Source: Tetmemena sp. SeJ-2015 (taxonomy: Eukaryota > Ciliophora > Spirotrichea > Sporadotrichida > Oxytrichidae). From it: a DNA stretch of 10,885 bases. Position numbers and translations under genes: made by a program. Each line of letters starts with the position of its first letter. The stretch's first letter is position 1. The stretch covers positions 1 through 10,885 of the forward strand of contig JAJKFJ010014796.1 of assembly GCA_027382625.1 (NCBI GenBank). Direction: 5' to 3'. The notes under the pieces were generated by a model. The model worked only from the letters and a program-made list of their open reading frames with translations, was not told the DNA's origin and ran no database searches. Of the stretch, positions 1 to 8,600 are shown piece after piece.

Positions 1-2
1 GT

Positions 3-3000
3 GATTAACTGTTCACATAGTAGGAGAGAAGATAAAGAAATATTTCTGATCATATGGTCAGCTTAGAGAGTAGCTCTTATGATAGTGAGATAGAGGATAT
101 AACTCCAAAGAATAGCATCCCTCTTAATGAACTCCAAATATGGACTGACAAGAAAAGAATAAAATAGTTAACTTATTTAATCTAAATTTATTTATAGGTG
201 CTATTGAATTTGATTAGCAATTCACTTAAGTTCACTAAAAATGGGACTGTCACAGTTTGCATGAACTTAGAAGAAGAAATTGACTCAGCCTCAGAGAGTT
301 GGAATTAGGAAAAAAATATGGATGAAATATTTGAAAATAGAGCCTAAAATATTAGGAAATATGGACAGAGTGATCATTCTCGATTCAAAAAGCTATTAAC
401 TCAAAAAACGAGACACACTTTGAAAGTCTCGGTGGAAGATTCAGGCATTAATAAAATAAAAACTTGCAACTCTAAGTTATGATTTAGAATTTTATAATTG
501 GGATAAGCAAGTAAGATCTTGAAAGTCTATTTAGAGTATTCGGGAAGTTACCTTCAAGTTCACACATGAATAAACAAGGGATTGGACTTGGATTAACTAT
601 TTGCAAAAAAATCACGGAGTTGATGGGAGGAGGAATCGATGTCATGTCTAAAGAAAAAGAAGGCACAAAATTTGATTTTCATATAGCTGTAGAAAAGATA
701 AAATTTTCCAAAAAAGAAAAGTCAGCATCAGCTCTCAATAATTAATTCCTGTGCCCATAAATCAGCCAGTAAAAATTCCTCTAAGGTGATCTCAACATAT
801 TTTCTTTCAATGGAACTTTAAAATCTCCTTTCAGTGAATTTAATTGTATACTGTTTTTTTTAATTGAAAAAAGATCTCACAGTATTTCAAGATAAGATAG
901 TAGACCTCAAATAGACTTTATCTCCATGAATGATGACTACAGTTTTGTGTTTGATTCTTTTAAAAAGGAAAGAGATATAGAAGATGAAAATAAAAGTACC
1001 TGCTTACCTACAATTTTACTAGCTAAGAGAGAATAAAAAAAGAGAAAATCTCTTATTAAGAAAAAAAATAATATCAAAAGGTATTTATTCATTACAAATA
1101 ACTGTTTTTGTAGGATTTTGCTTCAAAGAAAAGAATTGAAAATACTCATTGTTGATGATTCGCCATTTAATATCATCAAATTGATATAAATTACTTTAGT
1201 AGTTTGGATTTAAGAGCGACATAATAAATGGAATTAGTCAATAGTAAAATTTAACTATTCAATTTAATATTCTTTTGTAAATTATCTATATATTACTTTA
1301 TTAAATTAAAAGATTATCATATTCTGAGAAGCAAAATTAGGCTGGCTAAAGAAAAGAAAGTTAAAAGTCATTGAGCAGAACATAAGTATTTCTCAATTTT
1401 CTTATTTAATGTATGGGGAAGTAAGTTCAGTAGATGGGCAGTTTGAATATGAAATTTAAGATCTAATTTGATGTGAGAGAGAACTCCATTTAATTGTAGT
1501 ATACACTAATCTGATAGTAGTTGCTCTTCTACCCTAGATTAAATTTATTCTTCTTTTACAGTGGGATGCTAATGATAATGTCGTAATCTCTAAGAGAAAT
1601 AAATGGATTTTTTTCCTTATAGAATTTCTGGTAGCTTATTTATATAAGGAGTTATATTTTGAGTTAAACGATTGTCCTTTGATTCCATATTATTAAAAGA
1701 AACCACTCAACATAGAGGATTTTATAGCATCGAAATTTTTATTTTGGCAGTTTACCTATTTTAAAAAAAAAAACAAAAAAACATGATAAGATTTGTTATA
1801 ATTTGAGGTGATATCTCTTTTTCTCAGTAGTTAAAAAAGTTAATAATTTATGAGCATTAGAAAACTTTAGAACTTAAAAGGTATATTAATTTATTCAAGT
1901 TTACACTTGAACTGAAATAGAGCGATAAAAATCCATAATGAAATTTTATTTGGATAAACTGTATGAAATAAAATAAATTTATAAAGACCTTCTTTGTTTA
2001 TTTCCTTCCTGAGAACTAATCGTTAAAGATAAATGAATTCTTCTTAATTCATCTTAATCATATTATAATTATACTCTCTTACTCAATACCTGTAGCTAGT
2101 CCCTTATAAATTTCTAAAGTAAAAAAAAGGCTTTGAATTCTAAACATTAATGAATTCTAAATAGTTATTTCACTTTTAGATTGTCCAAAAGATATTTTCT
2201 TAATTAATTTTAGAAAAACATATTTAATTCAGTACTTCAAAATTTATCAGGCATATTATGGCTCTTGATTTACTTTTGAAATAAGCTTGCTCTGCCCTTA
2301 AGCTTCCCCAACCTCATATAAAGACCGTAAATCAATGATTGGTAATATTTAAACATGTTTTAGGCTTCAAATGGTTTGGAAGGGTTATAAATATTACAAG
2401 AAGTGTCGAGAAAGAAAGAGAGAAGACCTATTGATTTATTTACATGTCAAACAAAAAATATTAAATTAGAAAGTTAGTGAATAGGTGACCACAAATACCG
2501 CAAATTAAGTAGGACTTGGAAGTCACTGAAGAATCATAAAACTTTCTCGTTTAGCAATATATGACTTCAAACAAATTAAAAGCATGCAAGGAATACAGGC
2601 TACTAAGATTGGTATAAAAAAAAAAACCTGCAAGAGATTCTCAAGTCTGTGTAAGGGCACCAGCACGGGCCGCGTGTTAACTGCCAATTGATATAAAGGA
2701 AGCAATCAGATCACCAACTTCACCGTCTCAACATTTAATGAGCTTTTGGTTGGATCACAATTGCGGTTCTTAAACGGAGCGTCGAAAGGGGAGGGCCGCA
2801 TTTTTGTAAATCTATCAAAATTGTGCAAAGATACAGACCAAAGTTTGGAACTAAATAAGAAGGATTCTCAAGCACCCTCCTTGGTGAAATTACGGGCCAG
2901 CTTGTTGCGTCACGTTAAAGCCCTTTAGCCCTATACGCATAAAAATATTTGAACATTATAAAATTGTCTTATCAGCCTTTAAATCAATCAATCAAGTCAA

Positions 3001-3660
3001 GCAGAAAATTTATATATTTTAAATTATGCTTTCAGTTTTTGAAAATTCGATCCACAATACTTCCTTCCAGAGTTTTGAAGAATTGAAAGATCTTTAGTAC
3101 CATCCAGTTAGAAGGATAAGTTCAAGCAGTTATATTAATCTACTTCTTGAAGAACCTGAACCACTTTATAAGATCAAGAGATAAATTACTGGAGTTCATA
3201 CTGATCCAAATATGATGACTAAGATAGATTAAGATGATTAAAATACTGCTTAATGTCTTCTACAAAAGGGCTTTGACTTTGTATTTGTAGACTAGGACAT
3301 GCCTATTCTAAATGGGAAGGAAATGATGAAATAAGTCAGCCAAGATATTCATCTCAAACAAGAAATTGATTAAGGCAAAACGAAATATGTTCTCTGCACT
3401 AAAAAAAAATAGTTTATTCTAAGATTAGCATTTAAAATTTTTTGCACTGCTTATGATCTTAAAACTTTCTAAGCAAGTTTGAAAGAGTCTGATTTTCCAA
3501 ATTAAAATGACTTTTGTAAGCTCGATTAACCAATAGAGAGTATTTTGTGTGCACTAGGTTTCAACGGAGGGATGCGTAAGTAAAGTTTCAGATTAATTAT
3601 TTTATAGTGGAGAAACCTATTGATGTTTTGGAATTATAACGGATTATTTCAAAGAGTTGA
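3..3660 (+). CDS. Gene A: hybrid histidine kinase, 3' part (HATPase_c + receiver), germline form interrupted by IESs
   Basis: Partial at the 5' end: the window opens inside the linker before the ATPase domain. Proposed coding blocks: 3-167, 198-449, 500-838, 869-1080, 1114-1173, 2257-2326, 2364-2434, 3043-3400, 3449-3575, 3608-3660; they sum to 1707 nt (569 codons with TGA). Frame holds only with TAA/TAG as Gln. Seen: N box NLISNSLKF (about 210-235), G1 box DSGIG rebuilt across an IES, G2 box GIGLGLTICKKI (about 585-615), then a linker and a REC domain with KILIVDDSPFN (acidic pair), NG motif, phospho-acceptor Asp 3290-3292 in VDQDMPILNG, switch Thr in LCTA and Lys in EKPI (3613-3615). Family role: autophosphorylation in trans or cis and His-to-Asp relay; ligand unknown. 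The paralogue B lies downstream. Blocks are separated by IESs at 168-197, 450-499, 839-868, 1174-2256, 2435-3042 and 3401-3448, and by three introns. The HisKA part should lie upstream. Family is sure; exact junctions are inferred. Confidence 0.85.
168..197 (+). other. IES A1, 30 bp, pointer ATAG
   Basis: ATAG occurs at 164-167 and 194-197. Removing 168-197 joins the Lys-Arg-Ile-Lys-Gln end of one block to VLLNLIS, as in gene B. The insert lacks a GT donor at the required phase, so it is not an ordinary intron, although gene B has a GT-AG interval at the same site. It is 30 nt and contains no TGA, so retention would only add ten residues. Confidence 0.55.
450..499 (+). other. IES A2, 50 bp, pointer ATT, inside the ATP-lid motif
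   Basis: ATT at 447-449 and 497-499. Excision of 50 bp shifts the frame and rebuilds DSGIGISKQDLESLFRVFG. There are no GT-AG ends. The homologous site in gene B carries a 47-bp insert with the same pointer. Confidence 0.85.
839..868 (+). other. IES A3, 30 bp, pointer GAA
   Basis: GAA at 836-838 and 866-868. Removal joins SPFSE to KRSHS. The insert is AT-rich, 3n in length and free of TGA, so the sequence of A alone does not force removal. The matching site in gene B holds a 31-bp insert that must be removed to keep frame, which supports this call. A longer repeat TTTAATTG (839-846 and 859-866) is also present but excision on it gives a TGA. Confidence 0.6.
1081..1113 (+). other. Gene A intron 1, 33 nt, GT-AG
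   Basis: Begins GTATTT and ends TTGTAG. Splicing joins AAAAG to GATTTTG and leads in frame into LKILIVDDS. Gene B has a 37-nt GT-AG intron at the same phase (9304-9340). Confidence 0.75.
1174..2256 (+). other. IES A4, 1083 bp, pointer ATAT, splits the receiver domain
   Basis: ATAT at 1170-1173 and 2253-2256. Removal joins DDSPFN-I to MALDLLLKQACS, the normal start of REC helix 1; gene B does the same with pointer AATAT and a 150-bp insert. The interior is mostly AT-rich but holds a REC-like remnant at its left end (1174-1245) and an ORF-like stretch (1328-1784); 1785-2252 shows nothing recognisable. Confidence 0.8.
1328..1784 (+). pseudogene. ORF-like stretch inside IES A4, one internal TGA
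   Basis: One frame is open from 1328 to the TGA at 1782-1784 except for a TGA at 1469-1471. The readings GEVSSVDGQFEYEIQDL (before the internal stop) and ELNDCPLIPYYQKKPLNIED (after it) look protein-like. The part before 1469 loosely resembles an alternative reading of gene B near 7455-7530 (EYEMQ versus EYEIQ). It could be a relic of another gene, a scrambled MDS, or chance: TGA is rare in DNA this AT-rich. No family is recognised. Confidence 0.25.
2327..2363 (+). other. Gene A intron 2, 37 nt, GT-AG
   Basis: GTAAATCAATG...TTTTAG. Splicing joins PHIKT to ASNGLEGLQILQ, the Ala-x-Asn-Gly motif of REC strand 3. Gene B has a very similar 37-nt intron at 9621-9657, so this intron predates the duplication. 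Confidence 0.85.
2435..3042 (+). other. IES A5, 608 bp, pointer TTGA
   Basis: TTGA at 2431-2434 and 3039-3042. Removal corrects the frame (608 is not 3n) and joins the end of the NGLEGLQ block to ENSIHNTSFQSFEEL, matching gene B. Unlike other IESs it contains a GC-rich coding-looking segment at about 2634-2952. Confidence 0.75.
2634..2952 (+). other. GC-rich coding-looking segment within IES A5, origin unknown
   Basis: Base composition jumps sharply here compared with flanking IES DNA. On the + strand one frame is open from 2692 to TGA 2950-2952, with plausible readings such as VGSQLRFLNGASKGEGRIF and LVKLRASLLRHVKALQ. Open frames also exist on the - strand, so strand is uncertain. It may be an MDS of an unrelated gene lodged in the IES, the end of another gene, or a transposon remnant. 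No family is recognised. Confidence 0.4.
3401..3448 (+). other. IES A6, 48 bp, pointer TGCACT
   Basis: TGCACT at 3395-3400 and 3443-3448. Removal joins TKYVLCT directly to AYDLKTFQ, placing the REC switch threonine next to its usual Ala. Gene B has a 43-bp insert at the same place with pointer TGCAC. Confidence 0.85.
3576..3607 (+). other. Gene A intron 3, 32 nt, GT-AG
   Basis: GTAAGTAAAG...TTTATAG. Splicing gives GFNGGMLEKPIDVLELQ and a TGA stop at 3658-3660; the Lys of KPI is the conserved REC lysine. Reading through is open too but loses the KPI motif. The gene B counterpart is enlarged to 447 nt by an IES. Confidence 0.8.
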
Positions 3661-4125
3661 AGAAACATAATATGTCCTAGATACATTCTATGTTTCAAAT
3701 TTTACCCTTTAAATAATCATTTACAATTTGAATATATTTTCTCATAATTTTATTTGTTTTAATTGATTTATGTCAAGATGAATTAGTTGTATATAAATAA
3801 AGAACAATTTTCAAAAATAGAAATAAATACCTGAAGATAAGTTGACAAAAATAAATTCAGAAAAGTTTGAGTCCCATACTTTTAATAATTATCAATTTTA
3901 AGTTACATCAATATTTTTTTAAAAAAAATACCCAGATTCAAAGACAAAATGTAAATCTTTAAAGTTTACTTTAGGAATGAGAAAAAATTTGTAGATATAA
4001 TAAAGCTATCATAAAGATAATTTATATTTAGAGATTAAAATGTGAAAGGATTTTTTTAAAAAATTGAAAAAGATATAAAACTCTTAACAGGTAATAATTC
4101 TTTATATTAAAATCTTTCTAAGCCA
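3661..4125. other. AT-rich spacer downstream of gene A
   Basis: No coding block, RNA gene or repeat could be recognised. It probably contains the 3' UTR and macronuclear chromosome end of gene A, but no telomeric repeat is present, as expected for germline DNA. Confidence 0.5.
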
Positions 4126-4242
4126 ATGTTTGCTTCTCAATACTTCAATTCTTATAATCCCTTTATTGATTAGTTGTTCTTAACTTAATTAACTTTTCTA
4201 CCTTAACTCATCTTATTGCTTTAATTTTCTGCTTAAGTTTGA
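4126..4242 (+). CDS. Small ORF, possibly first coding block of gene C
   Basis: ATG 4126 to TGA 4240-4242, 38 codons with TAA/TAG as Gln; it begins MFASQYFNSYNPFIDQ and turns Leu-rich. It may be the N-terminus of the coding region at 4786-5413, with its right edge at an unseen pointer, or it may be chance. No family recognised. Confidence 0.2.
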
Positions 4243-4785
4243 GTTTTACATTTTAAAGGTTATTAAAGTTAACCTTTCTCTAAATCCAATTTACTATATA
4301 AAATTGTATTCTAGCAATGATTATGGTTTAAAAGATCTTTGAGAAATAAAAATTGAGTGAACTTTGATGTTGAAGTTTATTTAAAAGCTAGTTCAAGATA
4401 TAATTATTTTTAATATATTTGCACTTGCCTAGAATAATTTATTATTTCTTATTATTTGTTTTATTATATATTGTGGAGGAGTTGCCTCAAAGTATTATTA
4501 ATATTATTACAACCATTATATAAAATCACTAAAATATAAAGAACATAAAAACAAAGAGAAATGATTCAACTTTTGCTTAAATAAGTTTTTTATACTTTAA
4601 TAAAATAAAAAATAAATTTAATTTTTTTTGCTTTTTGTGATTCAAAAGATTTTGAGATCGCTGTTACTTTAAAATATAGATATATATAAGCAAATAAAAT
4701 GTATAAAGATTTTATTATATCAATAAAATTAAGGAGTTTAATAAGATAAAGAATAATAATTATTATATACAATTTACTTATTCAG
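4243..4785. other. AT-rich stretch, no firm feature
   Basis: Very AT-rich. A slightly richer patch near 4470-4580 reads IVEELPQSII and NIKTKRNDSTFA in one frame and could be a further small coding block, but no pointer pair with consistent phase was found. Confidence 0.3.
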
Positions 4786-5413
4786 GAGAAAAGTAGATAA
4801 AGAGCACCAAGTGAAAATAATAAACCCAAAAGAAAGAATAATCTAGTCTCAGACAAAGGATATTTTAAATTTATTAAAGAATTATAATATGATTAAAAAG
4901 GAAAGTTTAAATGACCATATTCTTTAGATGAGGAAGACATTGAAGGGAAGTATAATTCTAAGTACAAGGAAATGGATCTAAATGAAATAGAGAAAATTAT
5001 TTTTATACTTAAAATTCACCATTCTAACTTTAAAATGATTGAGGAGGGACTAAAAAGCAGAAAGTCTTTTTAGAATAAACGGGTGAAATGGCAAAATGAG
5101 GAAAATGCTTTGGCTTAAATATAGTACAAGCATAAAGCAAAAGAGCTTGCTTTTTAGTGTAGATTTCTCTAAAATATTGGTATTATCGCCTTCGTTTTAA
5201 AATAAATATAATAAGAAGAAAATCAATGAAGAAATAAAAGTGCTCATAATCTATTTTTTATTTTAAAATTATTTTTTGTCTTAGAGCCGAAAAAATTCAC
5301 TAAAAATAGGACAAAATTTCGATAGGATAAATTTTAACTGTAAGGAGAAAATTTCTTCATTCAGAAAGAATGGAGGTAGTTTAAATAGTTTATGCAATCT
5401 TTCTCTATCATGA
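4786..5413 (+). CDS. Gene C: unidentified coding region with an in-frame TGA
   Basis: One frame runs from about 4786 to TGA 5227-5229, broken only by TGA 4912-4914. The part after it is the best coding signal: YSLDEEDIEGKYNSKYKEMD, then IHHSNFKMIEEGLKSRKSFQ, then KHKAKELAFQCRFLQNIG, a charged helical-looking sequence with several TAA/TAG Gln codons. A GT-AG interval at 5194-5284 (91 nt, phase 0) would extend it into SRKNSLKIGQNFDRINFN and a stop at 5411-5413. The TGA at 4912 lies where a Gln TAA would fit (KGKFK-stop-PYSLDEED), so it may be a nonsense mutation; an IES there was not found. No ATG is in frame, so the 5' end must be elsewhere. No family recognised. It lies between A and B in the same direction but with no evident functional link. 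Confidence 0.45.
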
Positions 5414-5640
5414 AGAGAATAATTTAAGAGAATCTATGATTAATTTGCTGACTATCGTATTATTTTTTAAGGTAGTTTTTACTAAAATTGTCCATTCCTA
5501 AATCGAAACCTAAATCGAAATAATAAAAGAAACATTTTTACTTCTCGTATTCAAAATCTATCTATTTATATAGTTTTTATTTATAATTTGAATGCTAATT
5601 ATAAATAAATTGCATTTACTTAAGTTTTGAGATTTCCACC
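5414..5640. other. AT-rich leader region of gene B
   Basis: No coding block seen apart from the 12-bp tandem repeat. It probably holds the gene B promoter, 5' UTR and chromosome-end site; no motif is diagnostic. Confidence 0.4.
5497..5520 (+). repeat. Tandem 12-bp repeat, two copies
   Basis: CCTAAATCGAAA occurs twice in direct succession. It is not the ciliate telomere repeat CCCCAAAA. Function unknown. Confidence 0.7.
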
Positions 5641-8600
5641 ATGGCTTAGAGGAGAGGTAACAAACTAAAATGCTGCTAATAATAGTTTTAGGATGTTGCA
5701 TTTCAAAATGTAATCAGACCTCTCATTTTAATAATGGTTACGCACATAATCAACTGCTTAAAAATCATTTAACTCATTTTTTATTAAAATAAAGTAAAGT
5801 TAGAAGTTAAATAAGCTATAAATTAGAATTGAAATTAAAACTTTTTTAGTGATAAAATAATTTTCAATTTATCAAATACGTAGGATAAAATAATTTTTAA
5901 TTAAGTAGCTTGAACACCAAAAAGAATTATTACTTGCTGAACATTTTTAATATTTGAATTATTTTTTTCTTTTACATCATATCATTGGTATTAGGGACAG
6001 TAGTTTGCTAGGTAGCAATCACATAAATAATCGAAAGTATTCATCCAATTATTTTAATTAAGAAATAAAATCAATGAAACTTTCTTTTAATTAATTCAAT
6101 AACAGAATTATTAAAAAATAAACTGAAGAGTTAAAAAGTAATTTATAAATTATTTTTTCAATTCTGAGAATTTTTCATAGTTAATTAATAAAAAGAAATT
6201 AAAAATTTGAATAAATGGAAGGGAGGTGAAATGAATTAGATAATTTATTTAAAAATAGACAATCTTGAAATAGAGCGTTGTCATATGCATTGCTATATTC
6301 CTTATAGTTTCATTTCCTGTGGATGTATTGACTTTTCTAAGTTCTTCTAATATGGATTAAATGATATTTTAAGTTTATCGCTGCAAATTAGACATCATTT
6401 GAATTTAAAGATGATTATAATTATAAAAATTTTTAAAAATAATTTATAAGACATTGAATGGAAGGATTCATAGTGGAAATAAAGAGACAGTAAATATTTG
6501 TTTAGTTTGATATGTAAGATAAGAAGGGGGAGTTGTCAAATTTCTTAATCTCCTATTTTTTATATTTATGAATGCATTTCTCTAATCTATAATATAGGGA
6601 CGTGGCAAAGGCTTTCCTTCACTTGGCATTTTGCATAATGACTACTATCGACTGGAAGATACTCTTTGCAACCCATGTTTAATTTAAAATATACCAATAA
6701 AAAGATGTTGGAGTATGGGGCTTTTCCTATTTTAATATATTATTTTTTTAATTCAAGCATTTCATAAATTTTGAAAAAAAAATAAATAAGTTATATAAAA
6801 AGATTAATGATTATAATGGCTTTGGTTTGACTTTAAAAGATTTTTTAAAAAAATAAAATTTTGATACAATTAAAGCCTTTTTACACATTTTAAAATGGAT
6901 AGTTTGTTATAATAAGATTGTGTCTTATTTCAAATAGATTTAAAAAAAAGAAAAGATTGTTCTTATTTCCATTTTTAAAGCACCAATTATGGCATATATT
7001 TGAGTGGATCGTTGCTTGAAAAAAAATTTATAATTTCAGAGTGATTTAGATAATAGGATTTGAGAAGTTGCCATATGGAGCTATAGTCAACTTGGCCATT
7101 CAGTTCATGATTTGCGGGAGGATAGTTCAATACAAGCAAAGTTTACAGGAGTCTATGTACTACTTTTTCGAAGAGTTTCAAGAGTTAAGATATATTCTTG
7201 CTTCTTATTCTTCTTATTGATTTATGAGCTGGAGAAAAATTTAAGGAAGATCTTGAATCGGCTCCCTCAAGGTATCATAATCTTCGACAAAGATTGTGAA
7301 AAGGTCTCCTACATGAATAAGCTAGCGCGTGATGTTTGCCAGACTCAAAATGGCTACAAAACAAACTATGAAAGTGGCTCAGACGACACTTAGTATGGTA
7401 AATCGGGAATAGATAGCTATGAGGAGGGGATTTCCTCAAGCCAAGGGAATACATCTATAAAGAAGTAAAAGTTTACTAAGAATAAGGATATGGCAGAGGG
7501 TCTACGGAATATGAGATGCAAGCTCATTTCGCATGATTCTACCACTGGAGAGATGGTGAATTAAATATTTTATCAGATGTTATTGATACAGAAATTCACT
7601 TCATTTTAAATACTTTAGAAATGCTATGAGACTTATTTAGAAATATTTTGAAGAAAGAATGTTTCTTTCACGATGTCCTTTCAAAACTCGACTAAGAGAA
7701 GGCCTAAATATAGCTAGTAGGAGATCTAAAACCTTACCTTGAACTCTAATAGGTAACAATTAAGAAAGGAGCTGAAAAGATTCTCATACTCACAGACAAT
7801 ACGCAAGTTATGCACAGAGAAAAAATACTCCTTAAGAACAAGATAAGCTAATTAATTGCTTTCACTTAATATTTAAAGATGTAAACTATCTTCTTCGCTT
7901 AAATAGCTCATGATCTGAGAACTCCCCTTAATTCACTTTCAGCTTCTAATCAGGTGTTAGTCAATACGAGCATAATATATTTACACATTATAAGCAGTAC
8001 TTTAAGAAAGAATGAGGATGACTTTAAAATCTTAAAGCAGCAACAGGAGAGCATAAGCTTTTTGTAGAATATGGTTGAAGATGTAATGGATCTGAGTATG
8101 ATGCAGTTTAACAAGCTAAGTATAGAAAATTCCTGGGTCAATCCAGTTGACTTAGCGAGGCAAGTTTTCTAAATGCTGGAATTTCAGGCCTCTTAAAAGA
8201 ATGTGAAACTCATTGTTGAGAGTAGCTAATCAGTTGTAAAAGAAGAAGAAAATAGAGAGAGGAATGTTTCTGATGAGGTGATGAATATATAGAGCTTTTC
8301 TCAAGAGAGTGAAAGAGAGGAAGAAACAAATCCCAGGGATATCCCGTTGAACGAAATTCAAATATGGACAGACAGAAAAAGAATCAAGCAGGTAATTTTT
8401 ATAATCAAATTATTTCTCTATAATTGCAATTTTATATACATAGGTATTACTCAATTTGATAAGCAATGCTCTTAAATTTACTAAAAATGGGACAGTAAAA
8501 GTTAGTATGAGTTTGACAGAAGAAATAATTACTAATTCTGAAAATAATTTACAAAATGAGATAAATTTGGAAGGTCTTTCTCAAGAAAAAGGGGTCAATT

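Noticed and set aside
484..666. Minus-strand ORF
   Set aside because: Antisense shadow of the gene A ATPase domain.
859..868. Eight-base repeat TTTAATTG as the pointer of IES A3
   Set aside because: Excision on it creates an immediate TGA; GAA agrees with gene B.
2641..2698. GT-AG intron at 2652-2698 in the GC-rich island
   Set aside because: The join gives TGA in the only convincing downstream frame.
4590..4772. Minus-strand ORF rich in Ile, Leu and Lys
   Set aside because: Low-complexity AT-rich DNA; no protein-like features.
5497..5520. Telomere-like repeat
   Set aside because: The unit CCTAAATCGAAA differs from CCCCAAAA and is only two copies.
3661..5640. tRNA, rRNA or CRISPR in the spacer
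   Set aside because: No cloverleaf, rRNA core or regularly spaced repeats were seen.
7112..7184. ATG at 7112 as start of gene B
   Set aside because: The overlapping frame LPYGAIVNLAIQFMICGR...YFFEEFQE is far more protein-like and connects on both sides through pointers.
7405..7511. Repeats GGGAATA (7405, 7445, with GGAATA at 7506) or TATGAG (7418, 7510) as pointers
   Set aside because: GGGAATA joins run into TGA; TATGAG fixes the frame but leaves the TGA at 7534.
7950..8141. Minus-strand ORF
   Set aside because: Antisense to the HisKA region of gene B; no independent support.
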